From NCBI RefSeq assembly GCF_900313065.1, contig NZ_OMPU01000005.1, positions 72,224 through 136,223 of the forward strand: a stretch of DNA of 64,000 nt, read 5' to 3'. A model generated the notes under the pieces. It searched no databases. It worked only from the letters and a program-made list of their open reading frames with translations, and was not told the DNA's origin. Numbering within the stretch: the first letter of the stretch is position 1; every line of letters starts with the position of its first letter. Made by a program: the position numbers and the translations under genes. The DNA is from Kiloniella sp. EL199. GTDB lineage: Bacteria; Pseudomonadota; Alphaproteobacteria; Kiloniellales; Kiloniellaceae. Positions 33,291-44,509 of this stretch are shown in pieces.

Positions 33291-35093
33291 ATGAACACTG
33301 CTCCATCAAACAAAGCATATGAGTTTATCGACCACACTTATGATGTGGTCGTTGTCGGGGCCGGTGGCGCAGGTTTGCGTGCGACGCTGGGTTTGGCAGA
33401 AGCAGGTTTGAAAACGGCCTGTATTACCAAAGTTTTTCCAACCCGTAGTCACACTGTTGCTGCTCAAGGGGGCATTTCTGCTTCTTTGGGGAATATGGGG
33501 GAAGATGATTGGCGCTGGCACATGTACGATACCGTTAAGGGATCTGACTGGCTGGGTGATCAGGATTCAATTGAGTACATGGTGCGTGAAGCTGTTCCGG
33601 CGATTGTTGAGCTTGAACATTACGGGATGCCATTTAGTCGTACGGAAGAGGGTAAGATTTATCAGCGTCCTTTCGGTGGTATGACAACCCGATTTGGCGA
33701 AGGTATTGCGCAACGTACTTGTGCAGCTGCTGACCGTACAGGCCACGCGATGTTGCATACGCTCTATCAACAGAGCCTGCGACGTCACGCTGAGTTCTTT
33801 ATTGAATACTTTGCCATTGATCTGATCATGGAAAATGGCGAATGTCGGGGTGTTGTGGCGTGGAATCTTGATGATGGTACGATCCACCGCTTCCGTGCGC
33901 AGAAAGTTATCTTAGCGACTGGTGGCTATGGCCGTGCGTATTTCTCCTGTACCGGGGCTCATACCTGTACAGGTGATGGTAACGGTATGGCGTTACGTGC
34001 TGGCCTTGATTGTCAGGATATGGAATTTGTTCAATTCCACCCAACTGGAATCTATGGCGCAGGGTGCCTGATTACCGAGGGTGTTCGCGGAGAAGGTGGG
34101 TATCTGACCAATTCTGAAGGCGAGCGTTTTATGGAGCGCTATGCCCCGAGTGCCAAAGACCTTGCATCCCGTGATGTTGTTAGTCGTGCCATGACAATGG
34201 AAATTCGCGATGGTCGCGGTGTCGGATCGGGCAATGATCATATTCACTTGCACATTGAACATCTGGATCCCGATCTTATTGCTGAGCGTCTGCCGGGTAT
34301 TGCTGAATCAGCAAGTATTTTTGCCGGTGTTGATGTTTCAAAAGAACCTATTCCAGTGATCCCGACCTGTCACTACAACATGGGCGGTGTCCCTTGTAAG
34401 TACACAGGCGATGTTGTGACCAGTAAAAACGGTGATCCGAATACAGAGGTTCCCGGTTTGATGGCTATTGGTGAAGCTGCTTGTGTTTCTGTACACGGGG
34501 CAAACCGTCTAGGGTCAAACTCTCTGCTTGATTTAGTCGTCTTTGGTCGTGGTGCTGCGCTTCACTGTATCGAAACGCTAAAACCAGGTGCTTCACAAGC
34601 ACCGCTTCCTGCCGATGCTGGGGATAACTCTCTCGCGCGTTTGGATAAGGCACGTTATGCCAAAGGTTCAATGAAGACATCAGAAGTTCGTTTGGAAATG
34701 CAAAAAGCAATGCAGAACCATGCGGCCGTGTTCAGAACTGGTGAAAGTTTGAAGCAGGGTATTGATCTTCTCGGATCAATCTGGAGTAAACGTGACGATA
34801 TCAACGTTACTGATCGCTCTTTGATCTGGAACTCTGATCTGGTCGAGACTTTAGAGCTTGATAATCTGATGTATCAGTCACGCGTCACCATGGCTGGTGC
34901 CGCAAATCGTGAGGAAAGCCGTGGCGCGCAAGCCCGCGAAGATTTCCCGGATCGCGATGATGAGAAATGGATGAAACACACGCTAGCCAAGTGTGATGAA
35001 GACGGGAATGTTACTTTTGATTACCGCCCGGTTAATCTGGAGCCGTTAACTGATGAAGTGCAATCCTTCCCACCAAAAGCCCGCGTTTATTAA
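33291..35093 (+). CDS. sdhA: Succinate dehydrogenase flavoprotein subunit
   Basis: 600 residues. The FAD-binding [16 protein letters not shown], covalent-FAD His in [17 protein letters not shown], and active-site motif [21 protein letters not shown] are present, with [13 protein letters not shown] and [18 protein letters not shown] further on. It oxidises succinate to fumarate, passing electrons to SdhB and the quinone pool. Confidence 0.98.
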   Translation: MNTAPSNKAYEFIDHTYDVVVVGAGGAGLRATLGLAEAGLKTACITKVFPTRSHTVAAQGGISASLGNMGEDDWRWHMYDTVKGSDWLGDQDSIEYMVREAVPAIVELEHYGMPFSRTEEGKIYQRPFGGMTTRFGEGIAQRTCAAADRTGHAMLHTLYQQSLRRHAEFFIEYFAIDLIMENGECRGVVAWNLDDGTIHRFRAQKVILATGGYGRAYFSCTGAHTCTGDGNGMALRAGLDCQDMEFVQFHPTGIYGAGCLITEGVRGEGGYLTNSEGERFMERYAPSAKDLASRDVVSRAMTMEIRDGRGVGSGNDHIHLHIEHLDPDLIAERLPGIAESASIFAGVDVSKEPIPVIPTCHYNMGGVPCKYTGDVVTSKNGDPNTEVPGLMAIGEAACVSVHGANRLGSNSLLDLVVFGRGAALHCIETLKPGASQAPLPADAGDNSLARLDKARYAKGSMKTSEVRLEMQKAMQNHAAVFRTGESLKQGIDLLGSIWSKRDDINVTDRSLIWNSDLVETLELDNLMYQSRVTMAGAANREESRGAQAREDFPDRDDEKWMKHTLAKCDEDGNVTFDYRPVNLEPLTDEVQSFPPKARVY

Positions 35094-35128
35094 GTGGCTA
35101 AAGGGAAAGCGTCTAGGAGAAAATAACA

Positions 35129-35917
35129 ATGGTAGAATTTGCACTTCCAGCTAATTCAAAAATAAATAAGAGCGGGAAAAAACACCCTGCTCCGGCTGGG
35201 GCAACAAAGACCAAAACCTTCCGCGTTTATCGCTGGGACCCTGATAGCGGGGAAACACCACGTGAAGATGTTTACGAAGTGGACATGGATAACTGTGGTC
35301 CAATGGTCTTGGATGCCTTGATCAAAATTAAAAACGAGATTGATCCAAGCCTGACCTTCCGGCGTTCCTGTCGTGAAGGGGTTTGTGGATCCTGTGCTAT
35401 GAATATTGATGGCACGAATACATTGGCTTGTACCAAATTCTGCAGTGATGTGGATGAAGGAGATGAAGTTAAAATCTATCCTTTGCCACATATGCCTGTG
35501 GTCAAGGATCTGGTTCCTGATCTCAATCAGGTTTATGCGCAATATGCATCAATCGAGCCTTGGCTGAAAACCACGACGGCAGCCCCTGAAAGAGAGCGCC
35601 TACAAAGCCCGGAAGACCGTAAGAAATTGGATGGTCTCTGGGAATGTATCCTTTGTTTTAGCTGTTCAACTTCCTGCCCGAGTTATTGGTGGAATGGCGA
35701 TCGCTATCTCGGCCCGGCTGTTTTGCTTCAGGCCTACCGCTTTATTGCCGATTCTCGTGATGAAGAAACCGGGTCGCGTCTGGATAATCTGGAAGATCCG
35801 TTCAGGCTTTTCCGGTGTCATACAATCATGAACTGCACGAAAACCTGTCCGAAAGGGTTAAATCCTGCCAAAGCGATTGCAGAAATCAAAAAACTGATGG
35901 TTGAAAGAAAAGTTTAA
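35129..35917 (+). CDS. sdhB: Succinate dehydrogenase iron-sulfur subunit
   Basis: 262 residues. The [2Fe-2S] ligands are in [18 protein letters not shown], and the [4Fe-4S]/[3Fe-4S] ligands in [16 protein letters not shown] and [22 protein letters not shown] precedes the ATG. Last gene of sdhCDAB, closed by the terminator at 35947. Confidence 0.98.
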   Translation: MVEFALPANSKINKSGKKHPAPAGATKTKTFRVYRWDPDSGETPREDVYEVDMDNCGPMVLDALIKIKNEIDPSLTFRRSCREGVCGSCAMNIDGTNTLACTKFCSDVDEGDEVKIYPLPHMPVVKDLVPDLNQVYAQYASIEPWLKTTTAAPERERLQSPEDRKKLDGLWECILCFSCSTSCPSYWWNGDRYLGPAVLLQAYRFIADSRDEETGSRLDNLEDPFRLFRCHTIMNCTKTCPKGLNPAKAIAEIKKLMVERKV

Positions 35918-35946
35918 TTATCAGTCAGGTTATTGATAAGATGACG

Positions 35947-35977
35947 AAAAGGCTGGCAGTTTTTCCAGCCTTTTTCT
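35947..35977 (+). terminator. Rho-independent terminator after sdhB
   Basis: Stem AAAAGGCTGG/CCAGCCTTTT, 8-nt loop, then T residues, 29 bp past the sdhB stop. Confidence 0.92.
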
Positions 35978-36140
35978 ATGCAAATTTTGTCGCATTTACT
36001 TCCTGTTAGTTTTCATTACTAATACTGCTAGTATATAAAAGTAAATGTTTAAGTTTTAGGATAATCTCCGCAAATTCTGGGTGGTTGATAAGAGAGATAC
36101 TTCTGTAAAGCGAGTATGGGGTTAGGAGCCTGGTCATTAG

Positions 36141-38321
36141 ATGCTGGATTTGACTGCCGAAATTATTCGCGCAGCCGTTCTGATCATTCTTGTTGTGGTA
36201 GTTATTTGGCGTCGCCCGACCCAGGACCTAACTTTTCAGGGATGGAATTACATAACGGCGGGCTTCATTTTCTTGGCTTTTGGCAGCCTGCTGGATGTCA
36301 CGGATAATTTCCTTCAACTGGATAAATTTCTGATTGTTGACGATATACCTGTTCAAGCGATACTCGAAAAGTTGGTAGGTTATTTAGGGGGAACACTTTT
36401 TCTCTTTGTTGGTGCTATTAAAGTAGCCACCAGTTTTAAAAAACTTAGCGAACAGGTTGAATGCTTTGAATCCGCAGAGCGGACAGTAGAACGCCACAAT
36501 GATTTTCTCCAAACGCTGTTGGATGCAATGCCAGCACAGATCTTCTTTAAGGATCATGAAGGTAAATATTTAGGGTGCAACAAGCTCTTTTTGAAAAATA
36601 TTGAACTGGAACTGGATGAGATCGTTGGGAAAACGTCACATGAACTTTTTCCTAAGGATCTGGCAGACTCTTTCATTGAAGATGACGTCAAGGCAATAAA
36701 GTCTGGTGTTACAGATGAAAAGGTGGCTGTCTTCACCCGCCCAGATGGTTCGCACATGCATATTCTAATGCACAAGGCTCGCTTTAATAATCCAGATGGC
36801 AGCTTTGCCGGGTTAATTGGCATAAGTGTCGATATTTCCGAACGGATAAAGGCAGAAGAGGATCTCCGTATCAGTGAAGAACGCCTTCGTAGATTATCGG
36901 AACTCTCTAACGAAGGGATTATTATTCATTCAGAAAAGGGAATGTCTGATTGTAATGATGCAGCCATGCGTATGTTTGGTTATGAATATGAAGAAATGAT
37001 AACACTTAGGGCGCCCGAACTCATTGCACCGGAATCACTTGATAGGGTAATGGATGCAATACGTGCGAAAAAAACAGGTGGTTACGAAGCTATTGGTGTT
37101 CGTAAAGATGGCTCTCGGTTTGAGATAGGGATTATAGCGAAGGACAGCGTTCTTCACGGGGAGAATAACAGAATAACCTTCATTCGTGACATCTCTGCGC
37201 AAAAGGAAGTCGAGGGGCGTTTGCGTAAGTTGTCAAAGGCAATAGAACAAAACCCGGCTGTCATCCAAATTACAGACCCTCAAGGTGTTGTTGAATATGT
37301 GAATCCTAAATTTACTGACGTTACTGGCTATGAGCCGGACGAAATTATCGGCCGAACACCAAGCGTATTGAAGTCAGGGCATACTTCGGAACAAGAATAC
37401 AGAGAGCTTTGGGAAACGATTTCGAACGGTAATGTCTGGACTGGTGTGTTTAAGAACAAGCACAAAAATGGTGATTTTTTCTGGGAACGTGCTTCTATTT
37501 CCAGTGTTGTGAATGATTTGGGTGAGATCACAAATTATGTAGCGACAAAAGAAGATATTACCAAGCAACGTATGGCTGAAGCTCAGTTAATGCAGGCAAA
37601 AGAAAGTGCCGAGGTTGCCAACAGGGCAAAATCAGAGTTTTTAGCTAATATGAGCCATGAACTCCGGACACCCTTGAACGCCATTATTGGTTTTTCCGAG
37701 TTGATGGAGCGAGAGGTTTTTGGACCTCTGGGGTCCGAGCGCTATCACGAATACCTGTCTGATATTCGCAATAGCGGTGATCATCTTTTGAAGCTAATTA
37801 GCGATATACTGGATCTATCCAAGATTGAAGCTGGCGAGTTTTCTCTAAATGAAGAAAATATTGATCTTCAGAGTTTGATTAACTCGTCTATCACAATTAT
37901 CCGCCCAAGGTTGGATAGTGGGGATTTGGATCTGGAAATTTCATCAACATCTTCTCTGCCGAACGTCTATGCGGATGAGCGGGGCATAAAGCAGATACTG
38001 ATCAACCTTTTGTCCAATGCAGTGAAATTTACCCCCTCAGGCGGTAAAATACGTATTGAAGGGGGGCTTGATAAAGATAATATCTTTATCAAGGTTGTTG
38101 ATACCGGTATTGGTATTCCAAAAGAGAAGTTGGAAGATGTCATGAACCCTTTCACTCAAGTCGATGCTGCGATGACACGGCAGGTTCAGGGTACAGGTCT
38201 GGGGCTTTCAATTTCTCAAAAGCTTTGTCAGTTACATGAAGGTAGCCTCCAGCTTTCCAGTGAAGAAGGTAAAGGAACCGTTGCGTCTGTCATTTTACCC
38301 GCGAGCCGAATTGTTCAGTAG
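36141..38321 (+). CDS. Membrane PAS-domain sensor histidine kinase
   Basis: 726 residues. Two or three hydrophobic segments occupy the first 105 residues (AAVLIILVVVVIWRR; GFIFLAFGSLL; LGGTLFLFVGAIKV). Three PAS/PAC units follow (about 120-235, 240-360, 365-480), the first with the MPAQIFFKDHEGKYLGCN pattern. HisKA has its phospho-His in ANMSHELRTPLNAIIGFSE (about 515) and HATPase has INLLSNAVKFTPSGG, DTGIGIPKEK and GTGLGLS. It has no receiver domain and no adjacent response regulator. The HisKA region is almost the same as in the kinase at 800-2368. Signal unknown. Confidence 0.93.
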   Translation: MLDLTAEIIRAAVLIILVVVVIWRRPTQDLTFQGWNYITAGFIFLAFGSLLDVTDNFLQLDKFLIVDDIPVQAILEKLVGYLGGTLFLFVGAIKVATSFKKLSEQVECFESAERTVERHNDFLQTLLDAMPAQIFFKDHEGKYLGCNKLFLKNIELELDEIVGKTSHELFPKDLADSFIEDDVKAIKSGVTDEKVAVFTRPDGSHMHILMHKARFNNPDGSFAGLIGISVDISERIKAEEDLRISEERLRRLSELSNEGIIIHSEKGMSDCNDAAMRMFGYEYEEMITLRAPELIAPESLDRVMDAIRAKKTGGYEAIGVRKDGSRFEIGIIAKDSVLHGENNRITFIRDISAQKEVEGRLRKLSKAIEQNPAVIQITDPQGVVEYVNPKFTDVTGYEPDEIIGRTPSVLKSGHTSEQEYRELWETISNGNVWTGVFKNKHKNGDFFWERASISSVVNDLGEITNYVATKEDITKQRMAEAQLMQAKESAEVANRAKSEFLANMSHELRTPLNAIIGFSELMEREVFGPLGSERYHEYLSDIRNSGDHLLKLISDILDLSKIEAGEFSLNEENIDLQSLINSSITIIRPRLDSGDLDLEISSTSSLPNVYADERGIKQILINLLSNAVKFTPSGGKIRIEGGLDKDNIFIKVVDTGIGIPKEKLEDVMNPFTQVDAAMTRQVQGTGLGLSISQKLCQLHEGSLQLSSEEGKGTVASVILPASRIVQ

Positions 38322-38337
38322 TTTGCAAAATTTAAGG

Positions 38338-38802
38338 TCAGGGTTTGCCGTGTTGGTGCCTGCCTCGTGTTCCCCACAAAGAAAGAAATGTACTACGGTC
38401 TTCTGGTGGTAAGGTCATCGCGATATCTAGTAATTTTTTTGTTGTCTCGCTGTGAATAGCAGATTGTTCAGCGCGAAATATTTCAAAAGCAGCTTCAAAT
38501 TCACCGCGTTCGGTTTTCCCTTTCAAATTCGCTTTTAGCTTTTTATGGGATGTGCGGAGTTCTTTGAAAGTGGATTTGATCTCATCTTTATTCTCACGCC
38601 AGATTTTTTTGAAAAGATCGCGTTGTTCCGAAGAGAGCTCTCGCCATTGCTTCCTTTGATCGTGAGATTTGCCGTGTGTTACGCTTGGTCCATAAGTACG
38701 GGCGTGCCACATGTGTGATCCTATCAGGCCACCCATGAAAATATTTAAAGCCAATGAGATAGAAAAAAGAATGGTAAGAGCTTTTTTTGAAGGAACGGGC
38801 AT
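38338..38802 (-). CDS. Periplasmic heavy-metal sensor/resistance-like protein
   Basis: 154 residues with one N-terminal membrane anchor (LTILFSISLALNIFMGGLIGS) and a long helical, charged, His-containing periplasmic part (QWRELSSEQRDLFKKIWREN). This layout matches the Metal_resist/CnrR-like family of periplasmic metal sensors. The start overlaps the anti-sigma stop by one base (TAATG), so it is the last gene of the sigma-factor operon. Metal binding is inferred from the family. Confidence 0.75.
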   Translation of the reverse strand: MPVPSKKALTILFSISLALNIFMGGLIGSHMWHARTYGPSVTHGKSHDQRKQWRELSSEQRDLFKKIWRENKDEIKSTFKELRTSHKKLKANLKGKTERGEFEAAFEIFRAEQSAIHSETTKKLLDIAMTLPPEDRSTFLSLWGTRGRHQHGKP

Positions 38803-39287
38803 TAGTCGATTTCTCCTTCAGGGAAATTGTTCGAAAAATTATCACCAAGTGAAAATTCGAGATAAGCGCTTTCGATCTCTGTTATCTCTTGCTGATAGAG
38901 AAAGTCTGGTGAGCTTGTGCCAAGTATGATGCCGAATACTCCCGCGGTCGTTAGGGCTGACAAAGGACGCCAAATGCTTTCATAAGGCCATAATTGGCTT
39001 AAAAGATTTGGAGCATCTTGTTTCCTTATTTCCTGGGTTTTCTGAGGAGCTTGCACCAGAATCGAGCTGATGAGGTGGGATGAATTTGGTTCGGCTGAAC
39101 TGCAATCAAGCAACTGATCCAGTTCCAACGCTTGATCTCTCATGATTCTGGCTTCTTGGTATTGCTCAATAAGGTTCAAAGCCCAGCTGCGTTTTTCTTC
39201 TGGCCAGTGGTGGGTGTAGGCCCCATAGCAATCCAAAAGAAAGGTGAGTTTGTCCCTGTCTTCACCTGAGAGATTTGAATGTGACAT
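38802..39287 (-). CDS. Putative membrane anti-sigma factor
   Basis: About 161 residues; ATG 39287 overlaps the TGA of the sigma gene. The N-terminal cytoplasmic part is soluble and acidic; one membrane segment near residues 110-130 (LSALTTAGVFGIILG) is followed by a short periplasmic tail. Position directly after an ECF sigma gene and this topology fit an anti-sigma factor. No zinc HxxxCxxC motif is present. The assignment rests on context more than sequence. Confidence 0.65.
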   Translation of the reverse strand: MSHSNLSGEDRDKLTFLLDCYGAYTHHWPEEKRSWALNLIEQYQEARIMRDQALELDQLLDCSSAEPNSSHLISSILVQAPQKTQEIRKQDAPNLLSQLWPYESIWRPLSALTTAGVFGIILGTSSPDFLYQQEITEIESAYLEFSLGDNFSNNFPEGEID

Positions 39288-39877
39288 CACAATGTTGCTC
39301 CCAATAAATCTGCACGGCTTTCTGAAAGGATCTTCTTGAGGCTTTTCCTGCCCCGTGCCAGCAGAGATTCAAGTGCATCAACGGATATATCCATAACGTG
39401 GGCCGCTTCTTTGTTCGACATATCTCTATGATGGACAAGGGTAATGGCTGTCCTTTGCCGTTCAGGCAAGTGAGATATGGCGGTTTCAATCTGCCGTGTT
39501 ATGTCCTGTTGATGTAGCATATGATCCTGATTGTTTTGCGTACACGTTGTGTTTTCGTTTATTTCTACCTGATCGTTTACAGACAGCTTTTGTCGTTCTC
39601 TTCGGCGAATGGCATCAATAGCAAGATTGTGAGCCACTCTGTACAGCCATGTTGATATTTTTGCCTTAGCCTGCCAATCGTGACTTTGCTTCCATAGCCT
39701 GACGAAAGCCTCTTGGGCGATGTCTTCGGCTTCAGATTTGTTCGTTGTCATTCTCAAGGCCAACCCAACAAGTGGATTGAGATGGCGGTGCACAAGAAGA
39801 CGACATGCATGTTCATCTCCCTGTGCAACACGGGCCATTAATTTTGCATCCTCTATTGGGGTTTGAGGCGTTGTCAT
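39287..39877 (-). CDS. ECF RNA polymerase sigma factor
   Basis: About 196 residues from ATG 39877 (MTTPQTPIEDAKLMARVAQG); an in-frame TTG at 39904 is possible. Sigma-2 is about 20-85 (NPLVGLALRMTTNKSEAEDIAQEAFVRLW form) and sigma-4 about 130-185 (AISHLPERQRTAITLVHHRD, MSNKEAAHVMDISVDALESLL). RpoE-like ECF architecture with no sigma-3. It is translationally coupled to the putative anti-sigma, and lies 54 bp downstream of an EF-hand protein on the same strand. Confidence 0.93.
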   Translation of the reverse strand: MTTPQTPIEDAKLMARVAQGDEHACRLLVHRHLNPLVGLALRMTTNKSEAEDIAQEAFVRLWKQSHDWQAKAKISTWLYRVAHNLAIDAIRRRERQKLSVNDQVEINENTTCTQNNQDHMLHQQDITRQIETAISHLPERQRTAITLVHHRDMSNKEAAHVMDISVDALESLLARGRKSLKKILSESRADLLGATL

Positions 39878-39931
39878 TGACAGCCCGTTTTCTCTACAAC
39901 TCAATCAAGCGATGATGGGGTAATTATCGTG

Positions 39932-40345
39932 CTATCCTTTATGCCATTTATTTTTGGGCATTTCATCCTGAGTAATAATTCCATCATTATTGCGATCAAG
40001 ATGTTCTACCATCTTGTTTATTCTGCTGTTGAATTCTTCAGCTGTGATTCCACCAGAATTATCTGCATCCATTTTATCAAATTTTCTTTTTGTTCGTTCT
40101 GCAATGTGTTTGGTAATTGCTTCTTGCATCTCTGTCAGGCTGATAGAGCCATCATTGTTTAAGTCGGCTTGGCTGAACTTGGTCGCCTGGGCATTGGCAA
40201 TTTCCTGCTGTGTAATTTGCCCGTCGCCGTTCGCATCGACTTCTTCAAAGTTCTTCTTCCATTTGCCTCCACCGGCAGCGAAGGCCGCGCCAGCCGTAAG
40301 GAAAGCGATTGAACCTGCAACGATAAGTGTTTTTTTACTGATCAT
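39932..40345 (-). CDS. Periplasmic EF-hand protein with four Ca-binding loops
   Basis: 137 residues with a signal peptide (ILVAGS-type core, AGAAFAAGG cleavage region). Four DxDxDG-like loops follow: DANGDGQITQQE, DLNNDGSISLTE, DADNSGGITAEE and DRNNDGIITQDE. It looks like a periplasmic calcium-binding (calmodulin-like) protein. It is the gene directly upstream of the ECF sigma, in the same direction, and is a candidate sensor or target of that system. Confidence 0.88.
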   Translation of the reverse strand: MISKKTLIVAGSIAFLTAGAAFAAGGGKWKKNFEEVDANGDGQITQQEIANAQATKFSQADLNNDGSISLTEMQEAITKHIAERTKRKFDKMDADNSGGITAEEFNSRINKMVEHLDRNNDGIITQDEMPKNKWHKG

Positions 40346-40423
40346 GATTTTTCTCCAGCAATGATCGTTTCATGCTCTTTCAACGCTGGGGGAAATAAAA
40401 ACCGTCGCTTGCCCGGAAAAAAA

Positions 40424-40630
40424 TTATTCCAGCTCTATTTTTCCGTCAATTTTATGGTTCAATCCAAGATCCGGTGCATGTAATTGCACGGAGATGGTAA
40501 AGGATGATTTATTGTTCAGCTTATCATTCCCGATGCTATTGCGAATGGCGGCCTCTATTTCACGCTGTGATGTAATACCGACTTTTTTGAGAAATTTTCG
40601 GATACTCATGTTCAGGGCATCTTCATTCAT
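40424..40630 (-). CDS. DUF6494 family small protein
   Basis: 68 residues beginning MNEDALNMSIRKFLKKVGIT, which I recognise as the DUF6494 family of small proteobacterial proteins with unknown role. AGGAGAA precedes the ATG. It lies 78 bp upstream of the EF-hand gene in the same direction and could be the first gene of that operon. Confidence 0.8.
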   Translation of the reverse strand: MNEDALNMSIRKFLKKVGITSQREIEAAIRNSIGNDKLNNKSSFTISVQLHAPDLGLNHKIDGKIELE

Positions 40631-40798
40631 TGTTCTTCTCCTGTAATTTAAATCAGCTTTAGCCGATGAAAGTGAGCGGATGAATTTTCAACTGTTGCTC
40701 TGCTTGTTATTTCATTATGACTCAGGGAGTTGAAATAATAATCATTTCAGGTTTTTATGATCTCGCATTGCGATATCAAGCGCAAGACGGGAGGTACT

Positions 40799-41545
40799 AT
40801 GAACAAAGTTATGATCGTTACTGGTGGGAGCAGGGGAATTGGTGCGGCTATATCAAAAACAGCTGCGGCAGAGGGCTATGCTGTGGCGATTAATTACCAT
40901 ACCCGCGCTGATGACGCTGATAACATTGTTTGGGAAATAAATGAACAGGGGGGCATTGCGCAGGCAATAAAGGCGGATGTTTCTGATCCTGTACAAGTTA
41001 AAACACTTTTTGAGGAGGTGAAATCCAAACTCGGTGTACCTTCTGCTGTGATTAATAACGCTGGTACGACGGGTAGGATTTGTCGGATTGATGAAGTAGA
41101 TGCCGAAACGATGAATCGCGTAATCGGTATTAATACGATGGGGGCGCTTTATTGTTCGCAAGAAGCCATAAAACTGATGTCTGCGAAGCATGGTGGAGAT
41201 GGCGGATCAATTGTGACGGTCTCATCCATTGCTGCCCGCTTGGGATCGCCCGGGGAATATGTTTGGTATGCTGCTTCAAAGGCAGCCGTTGACGCGATGA
41301 CTGTTGGCTTGGCGAAGGAAGTTGGTGGTGAAGATATCCGCGTGAACGCAGTATCTCCGGGTATTATTGATACGGAGATACACGCTTCTGGTGGAGAGCC
41401 GGGACGGATTGATAGAATTGCCCCAGCTATTCCAATGCAACGTGCAGGGATAGCACAGGAAATTGCCAATGCTGTTCTTTGGCTTTGTTCAGATCAAGCG
41501 TCTTACTGTAATGGAGCAATACTGGACTGTTCCGGTGGACGTTAA
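40799..41545 (+). CDS. SDR-family oxidoreductase
   Basis: 248 residues, classical short-chain dehydrogenase: TGGSRGIG nucleotide-binding motif at the start, NNAG (about 90), catalytic Ser in VTVSSIAARLG and YAASKAAVDAM (Tyr-x3-Lys), then NAVSPGIIDTEIH. ATG 40799 follows GGGAGG; the upstream frame is not used. NAD(P)-dependent; substrate unknown. It precedes zapE by 48 bp. Confidence 0.93.
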   Translation: MNKVMIVTGGSRGIGAAISKTAAAEGYAVAINYHTRADDADNIVWEINEQGGIAQAIKADVSDPVQVKTLFEEVKSKLGVPSAVINNAGTTGRICRIDEVDAETMNRVIGINTMGALYCSQEAIKLMSAKHGGDGGSIVTVSSIAARLGSPGEYVWYAASKAAVDAMTVGLAKEVGGEDIRVNAVSPGIIDTEIHASGGEPGRIDRIAPAIPMQRAGIAQEIANAVLWLCSDQASYCNGAILDCSGGR

Positions 41546-41593
41546 GGCACTTCATCTTGTTAACTTATATACAGGCTTGGGAATTTCTTTTCT

Positions 41594-42715
41594 ATGAGTG
41601 AAGGACCGCTCTTTCTCTATCGTGACATGCGTAATGCAGGCGAACTGCGTCCCGATCAAACGCAGGAACTTGCAGCTGAAAAACTGCAAAGTCTTTATCT
41701 CGCATTGAAAAATTATCAACCTTCCACTGGTATGGGGGGGTGGAAAGAACGACTTGGTTTGGGGAGGCGGAAAGTAACACCACCGCAAGGCTTATATCTG
41801 TTTGGTGGTGTTGGTACTGGTAAGTCTACGATTATGGATATGTTTTTCTCTGTGGCTCCGACAGAGCCGAAGCGACGCGTACATTTCCATGCTTTCATGC
41901 AAGAGGTGCAGGAACGACTGCATAAATGGAGAGAGAAACATAAGGGCACACGGGCTGACCCCTTGCCGGATGTTGCTGCAGAGTTAGCTGAAGAAGCCTT
42001 GCTGCTTTGTTTTGATGAATTCCATGTGGTGAACATTGCTGATGCCATGATTTTGGCCCGTCTGTTTGAAGCCTTGTTCGAAAAGGGTGTTGTTGTCGTG
42101 GCTACATCAAACTGGCCACCAGATCGTTTGTACGAAAATGGCCTGCAGCGCGATAGTTTTTTACCCTTCATAGATCTTTTGAAAGAACGATTGGATGTGT
42201 TGCAGCTTGATTCTGGAATTGATTACCGTTTGGAACGGATGAAAAACCTTCCTGTCTACCACAGCCCGTTGAGCAATGAAGCTAATCTGGCATTGGAAGA
42301 AGCTTTTGCTCAATTGACCGAAGGTGCGAACGCCGAGGAAGAGATGCTTCATATTAAAGGACGTGAAGTTAAAATGGCTAGGACAGCTCGGAAAGTTGCG
42401 TTTGTGACGTTTGATGAGCTCTGCGCAACAGCTTTGGGGCCAGGTGATTATTTAACGATTGCCAAGAAATATCATACGTTGATTATGTCCGATATCCCTG
42501 TAATGGGACCTCAGAACAGGGATAAAGCCCGCCGCTTCATGTCTTTGATTGATGCATTGTATGAACATCGTTGCAATCTGGTTGCAGCTGCGGCGGCTGA
42601 ACCGGAAAAGCTTTATCCTAGTGGAGATGGTGCTTTTGAGTTTGAACGCACTGTCAGCAGGCTTCAGGAAATGAGGTCACAGGAGTATATCGTTCAACCG
42701 CATGTTGATGTATAA
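41594..42715 (+). CDS. zapE: AFG1-family ATPase / cell division protein ZapE
   Basis: 373 residues. Walker A is LFGGVGTGKSTIMDMFF, Walker B LLCFDEFHV and sensor region ATSNWPPDRLYENGLQR, all typical of the AFG1/ZapE family. E. coli ZapE is a Z-ring-associated ATPase. zapE upstream of mdh-sucCDAB is a common alphaproteobacterial arrangement. Confidence 0.94.
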   Translation: MSEGPLFLYRDMRNAGELRPDQTQELAAEKLQSLYLALKNYQPSTGMGGWKERLGLGRRKVTPPQGLYLFGGVGTGKSTIMDMFFSVAPTEPKRRVHFHAFMQEVQERLHKWREKHKGTRADPLPDVAAELAEEALLLCFDEFHVVNIADAMILARLFEALFEKGVVVVATSNWPPDRLYENGLQRDSFLPFIDLLKERLDVLQLDSGIDYRLERMKNLPVYHSPLSNEANLALEEAFAQLTEGANAEEEMLHIKGREVKMARTARKVAFVTFDELCATALGPGDYLTIAKKYHTLIMSDIPVMGPQNRDKARRFMSLIDALYEHRCNLVAAAAAEPEKLYPSGDGAFEFERTVSRLQEMRSQEYIVQPHVDV

Positions 42716-42930
42716 TTGGCTTACCAGAAAAGATATGACAGCCGATCTTTTAGGTAAAGCTTCCTTTAAATAGCTAAAAGCCTTAAACTGGTCAGGAATG
42801 AGTGAAAGCTCTGATGAGCTGTGAACTTGCGGACTTTTTTGGTGCTGACCTGAGTCAATGACACTTTAAACGCAAGTGACATAATCCCAATAGTGCTATC
42901 AAAATGAATAGAACTATCAGAAGGGAATCT

Positions 42931-43254
42931 ATGAAAATGCCTGATCTGAATAAAGTTAAAGCCAACCTAAAAGCCCGAATGGTAGAATTGGGTGTTAGGG
43001 TGGACCAAATTGAACATGACCTTCGTGAACCCCATAGCCAGGATTGGGGTGAAAACGCGACAGAAAGCGAAGGAGATCAAGTGCTTGAGGGACTTGAAGA
43101 GGCGGGTTTGGATGAAATTAATCAGATTCGAGCTGCGCTGACGCGGATAAGAAATGATAGCTACGGTATTTGTTCCGATTGTGGTGAAGCTATCCCCGAA
43201 GGACGTTTGCTTGCCCTTCCTTATGCAACGACCTGTGTTAACTGTGCAGAATAG
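42931..43254 (+). CDS. TraR/DksA-type zinc finger protein
   Basis: About 107 residues from ATG 42931, preceded by AGAAGGGAA. An N-terminal helical coiled region with acidic patch (DWGENATESEGDQVLEGLEE) is followed by a four-Cys zinc finger (CSDCGEAIPEGRLLALPYAT then CVNC). It resembles short DksA/TraR-like proteins that bind the RNA polymerase secondary channel; the role of this subfamily is not established. It sits between zapE and mdh. Confidence 0.85.
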   Translation: MKMPDLNKVKANLKARMVELGVRVDQIEHDLREPHSQDWGENATESEGDQVLEGLEEAGLDEINQIRAALTRIRNDSYGICSDCGEAIPEGRLLALPYATTCVNCAE

Positions 43255-43312
43255 TTCGAATCAGATAAAGGTGATCGGATCTGCTCTTTTGATAGGGATC
43301 ACCAAAAATTGA

Positions 43313-44425
<1,113 letters not shown>

Positions 44426-44475
44426 CTGGATACTGTGCGTTGCACAATTAGATCCCCTTACGATTGAGAAGATAA

Positions 44476-44509
44476 AAGGGCGTTGCTGACCACAGGTCGC
44501 AACGCCCTT
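44476..44509 (+). terminator. Hairpin terminator after mdh
   Basis: Eleven-bp stem AAGGGCGTTGC and complement, 12-nt loop, but only a short T tract. It separates mdh from sucC, which lies 293 bp past the mdh stop and likely has its own promoter in the 44510-44718 interval. Confidence 0.7.
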
